The position numbers and the translations under genes are program-made. The notes under the pieces were generated by a model. That model ran no database searches. It worked only from the letters and a program-made list of their open reading frames with translations, and was not told where the DNA came from. Positions 60,128-64,000 of a DNA stretch of 64,000 nt are shown in pieces (within the stretch, counting starts at the first letter, position 1; every line of letters starts with the position of its first letter). Location: assembly GCF_000264905.1 (NCBI RefSeq), contig NW_006763145.1, positions 1,180,017 to 1,244,016 of the forward strand, given 5' to 3'. The stretch comes from Stereum hirsutum FP-91666 SS1 (lineage: Eukaryota > Basidiomycota > Agaricomycetes > Russulales > Stereaceae).

Positions 60128-61971
60128 TTACACGAGCCAGGTTTGCTTCCTCTGTGCCACCATCTGCCTGGTAATCGTCATCAACCCAGCACGCACAAAG
60201 ATCATAACCTGTGGAGGCATAGGGTGAGAAAAGACAGAACTCGCCTCAATAATACGTTCTTTCAATTATATGATGTAAAAAATTAACTCACGGCGCTGAA
60301 GATAATGGCTCTGTCCCACGCAAACCGTGCACCGAGCAAGGCGCCCTCGATTGGTGTTCCCACCAAACACGCCAATGACACGATGGCAAAAGCAAGGCCA
60401 ACGCGCACACTATATGAGGTAGGCAGTCAGTGCGGCTCACGATAATACCAGAAGGATACATACCCAATTTCGCTCTCATCCCTGGCAAGAGTAGCCAACG
60501 CAGGCGTGCATAACGAGAAGACTACAAAATATAATGTCAGGGGACAGCACACAGATATTTCATTCACAACCGGACTCACACGCGCCAGAGCTAAATCCAT
60601 AGAGAATGGCGAAGACGATGATGGCGGCGGTAGACTTAATCCCTAGCATAGCGATGACGAGTACACCACAAATAAGACATGAAGGCACGATGGTATTGAA
60701 TGGGCCTGTGTAATCAGCGAGAAAATTGGGAAGGGTGCGACCAAATGTGGATGAGGCGTTCATGATCGCCAGCTACAGGATAAAAGTAGTAAGAGTGTGT
60801 TAAGACGGACTCTGAATGCAGAACGAAATTCACCGTATAGAAGGAGATAGTGGAATCAACTCCGTGCAATACCGAGTACAGCTGCAGATAGAAATCTGGA
60901 AAATAAAATCAGTGCCAGACGCACGTCGGAGATTTTGTCAGACGCACAGGGAAATATGACCCCCAAGAAAGTGAAGAATGTGCTGTCCGAAAGGTGAGGC
61001 GTAGCCAATGATAACCATTGAATAACACTTACGCAATGCAAGATGTCAAGTAAGGAATGTCCCGTACGATACTCTTGATGTCTGGCTTTGACTCAAGTGT
61101 CTCACTTCGTTTCCGTGGATTCGTGGTCATGAGAACGTTCGCGACGACGAGTTGGCCTAGGATAACAAAAGCACTGGCACGCACTCCCCAACCAAAGCCA
61201 GCAGATCCATGGAACAGTTGGTTGAGCATGATGGGATATACAATTCCCCCGACCGCAGAGCCTGGCCATGCCTACTATCAACAAAATAGAAGTCAAATAC
61301 GACTCTCTTGGAACGCACCAGTATAGACTATGCCCATTGCAAGGGAGCGATGCGTGCGCCAATGGTGCGCCTGAACGGCAAGGGCAGGAGTATACAACAA
61401 CCCTGCCCCAATACCCATACCGACTCCCTGGGATAAAAATACCTGATAGTATTTCTCAGGGTGTGCTAGTGAAACCATGAAAAGGCTACGGAGATCGGAA
61501 AGAAAAAAGATAAATGAGTACTTGTGAAATCCACGCGTGGAAGTGCTAGGGCGTACGAAAAGACATAGAGAATAGAACCAACAATGTTGGTCGTCCGAAA
61601 ATAGCCCATGTCGAGGAGCTTCCCGGAGACGACGCCCATAGCACTGAGAAAGAAAAGCTGAGTGGAACCAATCCAGCTAACGCGTGAGGACGACGCGTCG
61701 CCCGCTCGAGTGTACAGATCCTGATAGACTCCGAATGCATTGGTGTATCCGAAAGTAGCAGCGAGAACAAGCCACCTAAGAGATGGGGTCAACAACTTGA
61801 AAGTGATACAGAGCGTACGACAGGATCATACCCTCCGACGACACTTGACCAGGCGCGGGTGCCACCGTCGACGACATGGCGTGGGGGATCGACGTCAGAC
61901 ACATAGGCTGTATCAAGAATTTTCGTACTGTCGCGCAGCTCGACGTCTTGGTCACGGTGTGGGGTTTGCAT
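60128..61971 (-). CDS. MFS transporter, monocarboxylate-transporter type
   Basis: Ten exons: 61971-61832, 61775-61557, 61485-61319, 61261-61033, 60982-60948, 60895-60834, 60772-60580, 60521-60464, 60409-60292 and 60208-60128. They total 434 codons (433 aa). The family signature at TM1 reads GWLVLAATFGYTNAFGVYQDLY; then WIGSTQLFF, SLFMVSLAHPEKYYQVFLSQGVG, SAVGGIVYPIMLNQL, HGVDSTISFYT, NASSTFGRTLPNFLAD, SEIGVRVGLAFAIVSL and LVGTPIEGALL. Twelve TM segments can be placed. Fungal MCT-like carriers move small carboxylates, riboflavin or secondary metabolites across the plasma membrane; substrate cannot be inferred. It follows the P450s on the same strand. Confidence 0.9.
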
Positions 61972-63015
61972 GACGGCGACAGTATAGAAGCATAGGCCAA
62001 GGGTCGGATAATATGTAGAGGAATTCAGTCCGGCTTGCGGATACACTTAGGACGCCGCACCGGTAGTGCATGACAAAGTTTCCTTGAGTATGGTCACGGA
62101 CGAGACGAGCATCAATGGAAACGGAGCGGCGATTCATGTTGGAAGTACCAGATTCCGGAAATACACAGAGGTTGGGCGGAGTATCGTTACGAAGTAGTAG
62201 AACGCTATACCCAAGCTATACCCATTTCTGTAACTCCAACGACCTCGGACGCGAGGAGTGTGTGAGAGCGCAGAAGCAGGAAGTGCGGGCGATGCATTGA
62301 TGTGCAGATTGGACTCATTTGAATGAATAGACGCTCAGGCTGACGTGTTTTCTCCGATTCGTTGCACCTGTTTGTCGGTTACGTATCCTATCGCAAGCCG
62401 TTTTCCTCATCTAGACAACTGCGATGTTGGCGGAAAAGGCAATGGGCGGGAAGTATTCCGGAACGTACATGCGCGCGCGATGATTAAACAAACAACATAT
62501 TGAGTAGTATCGAGAGAACAGCCGTATAACCCGGAGTCGGTAAAATTGATGGCCCACCAGGCGGCCGGAGGGTTTGCTCGGCTAGGAGCATGATGCTGAG
62601 CACGATAATAATTACTCGCCATCCATGGTTTTGGCGCCAATGGACAAGGCTCTCGTGCAAAACATAACTATCGTAGAGAAGGGGCGAAGGAAATGATCAT
62701 GTAGCTAGCTTGGTACCGCTTTATTGGTTCTGAGGCCATATTACTCTCGTCGAACCCCGATAAAGTGTCTCACCAGTGTCTGTCGAAGTACTTAAGGTAC
62801 TAACCAGAGCTACCCGCGTACATTTTGGAGAAGATAATATAAGAACCAAGTCTACGGGTTTTGAATCTTGGGATTTCCGCGTGGACAGTGAAATACTTCG
62901 TCAATCGAAAAGGCATTTAAATATATTTATGCTGAAAAGCACTACATCACGGAAGACTGAAAGGATAAGAAGACGGCCCCTGACCATCAGCGAGAACATA
63001 CTTGCAACTGCGATC
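61972..63015. other. intergenic, no gene seen
   Basis: Upstream of the transporter and downstream of the hydrolase. No supported gene. Open frames at 62,776-63,108 overlap the hydrolase 3' end on the opposite strand and are shadows. Confidence 0.35.
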
Positions 63016-64000
63016 CTAAAGCTTCGATTTCTGGCCGCCCTTAGCGAGTATATCGAACAGTGCGACAGCCATCTCCTCGGGCTTCTGATGAGGAATCTAT
63101 TGCCATAACGATCAGTCGCTTTCAACTCCTCCATAGTTCTTCATCAAAAAGAAACATACGTGATGACCTGCTCCTTCGATGACGGTCAACGAGGCGAGAT
63201 TGGGCTTCAGAATGTTGAGTACCTCCCAGATCTTGGCATAGAACGGCTCCGGCCTAGAACCGAAATTGTGTCAACATATTGAAACATAATGGCATCAGTG
63301 AGTATCGTACCACTGGTCATGGATGGCGCCCATCATTGCGTGAAGCGGAATGTGATGAACCAACTCCTGTACACGCTCGGTACCCCAGAAACCGCTTTCT
63401 AGGTCGGTGAAGGATGCAGTCCTTTGTACGTTTGGTGTCTTCAACTTCACGCTCCCATCGTTCTGTTCAATGAAATAGGTATCCTGAAACGAAAGACGTT
63501 ACTCGGTGTAAATAAGAAGACAGACAGTACACTCACAGACAGTACGCGAAGATTGTCGTCGTCGAAGAAACTCCAGGGAGGGAAAGAAGTGAGGAACTTC
63601 ATGGCCTCCTTCTTGGACCTGAACGACATCGGCATTGCCGCATTCGCCTTTCGTGCTCGAGCAAATATCTTCCCGAACAATGCGACTGTCTCCTTGGAGC
63701 GCAATAGATACAAAGGCTCGACCATGACGATGGCTCGGTAAGGGATGCTAGAGTCATCGCGTAGAGATTTGATACTGCAGGGGCCACCATTTAGAAGTTG
63801 GAACAAACAAATACACAAACGAACTCACACCGATGCGCCGGATCCCGAGTGTGCAATCGCAACGAGATTCTCCTTCTCGTCGTCGGAAAGGCATCCACCT
63901 TCGATGAAGGAACGAACGGCCATCCCGTATTCCACGTTATCGACTGAAGCCCGTTCATCGTTAAACAAAGTAACGTAGAAACGATTACTAGAAGAATACT
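63016..64000 (-). CDS. alpha/beta hydrolase, 5' part outside the window
   Basis: Five exons are visible: from beyond 64000 to 63829, then 63774-63537, 63483-63311, 63253-63160 and 63084-63016. They carry the nucleophile elbow HSGSGAS (GxSxG type), an Asp-bearing strand region near AIVMVEPLYLL, and the last catalytic-His motif VIEGAGHH followed by a helix typical of the fold's C-terminus. All joins keep frame. About 240 residues are seen; the start and oxyanion-hole segment lie past the right edge. Substrate is unknown. It is the fourth enzyme or transporter gene in a row on the minus strand. Confidence 0.82.

Overview
The window is nuclear DNA of a filamentous basidiomycete, almost certainly an Agaricomycete. 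Genes are broken by many short GT-AG introns (about 45-70 bp). The families present are typical of mushroom genomes: a FunK1 kinase, multipass proteins of the DUF6534 type, a Plavaka transposase with a C2H2 finger, and P450s with about 14 exons. Housekeeping genes lie in the middle (tRNA isopentenyltransferase, mitochondrial uL15, PRP38) and are flanked by accessory, repeat-rich DNA. Exon models below were built by hand from splice signals and reading-frame continuity; most close to an exact codon count.

Layout. 0.29-5.48 kb: a complete 5.2-kb cut-and-paste transposon with terminal inverted repeats and a TA target duplication. Its single five-exon gene joins a Ulp1-type SUMO protease to a DDE transposase. 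7.5-11.2 kb: a secreted GH13 alpha-amylase with 15 exons, one only 7 nt long. 11.8-20.6 kb: an unusual tandem array of at least 13 exon-like modules on the minus strand. Each ends in a consensus 5' splice site and carries two hairpins with compensatory base changes. No reading frame is kept between modules, so a spliced structured RNA or a decayed gene is likelier than a normal protein gene. 21.9-22.1 kb: a fragment of mitochondrial ribosomal protein mL46. 22.5-24.9 kb: FunK1 kinase. 25.5-27.3 kb: secreted fasciclin (FAS1) protein.

28.0-34.1 kb: tRNA dimethylallyltransferase and uL15m transcribed divergently, then PRP38. 34.2-34.6 kb: a tRNA-Val-derived SINE with a perfect inverted fragment beside it. 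36.1-37.9 kb: a 12-exon DUF6534-type membrane protein. 38.06-45.58 kb: a full Plavaka (CMC) transposon with matching ends and two divergent genes, the transposase and a companion gene resembling DUF6532 proteins.

45.9-64.0 kb: genes all on the minus strand. They are a 5'-truncated DUF6534 pseudogene with a second SINE beside it, an intact P450, an inverted-repeat element, a second intact DUF6534 gene, a second P450 split by a 1.43-kb hAT-like insertion, an MCT-type MFS transporter, and an alpha/beta hydrolase running off the right edge. P450s, a transporter and a hydrolase together could be a small metabolic cluster, but no core synthase is visible. Transposition, exon duplication and retroposition have shaped most of the window.
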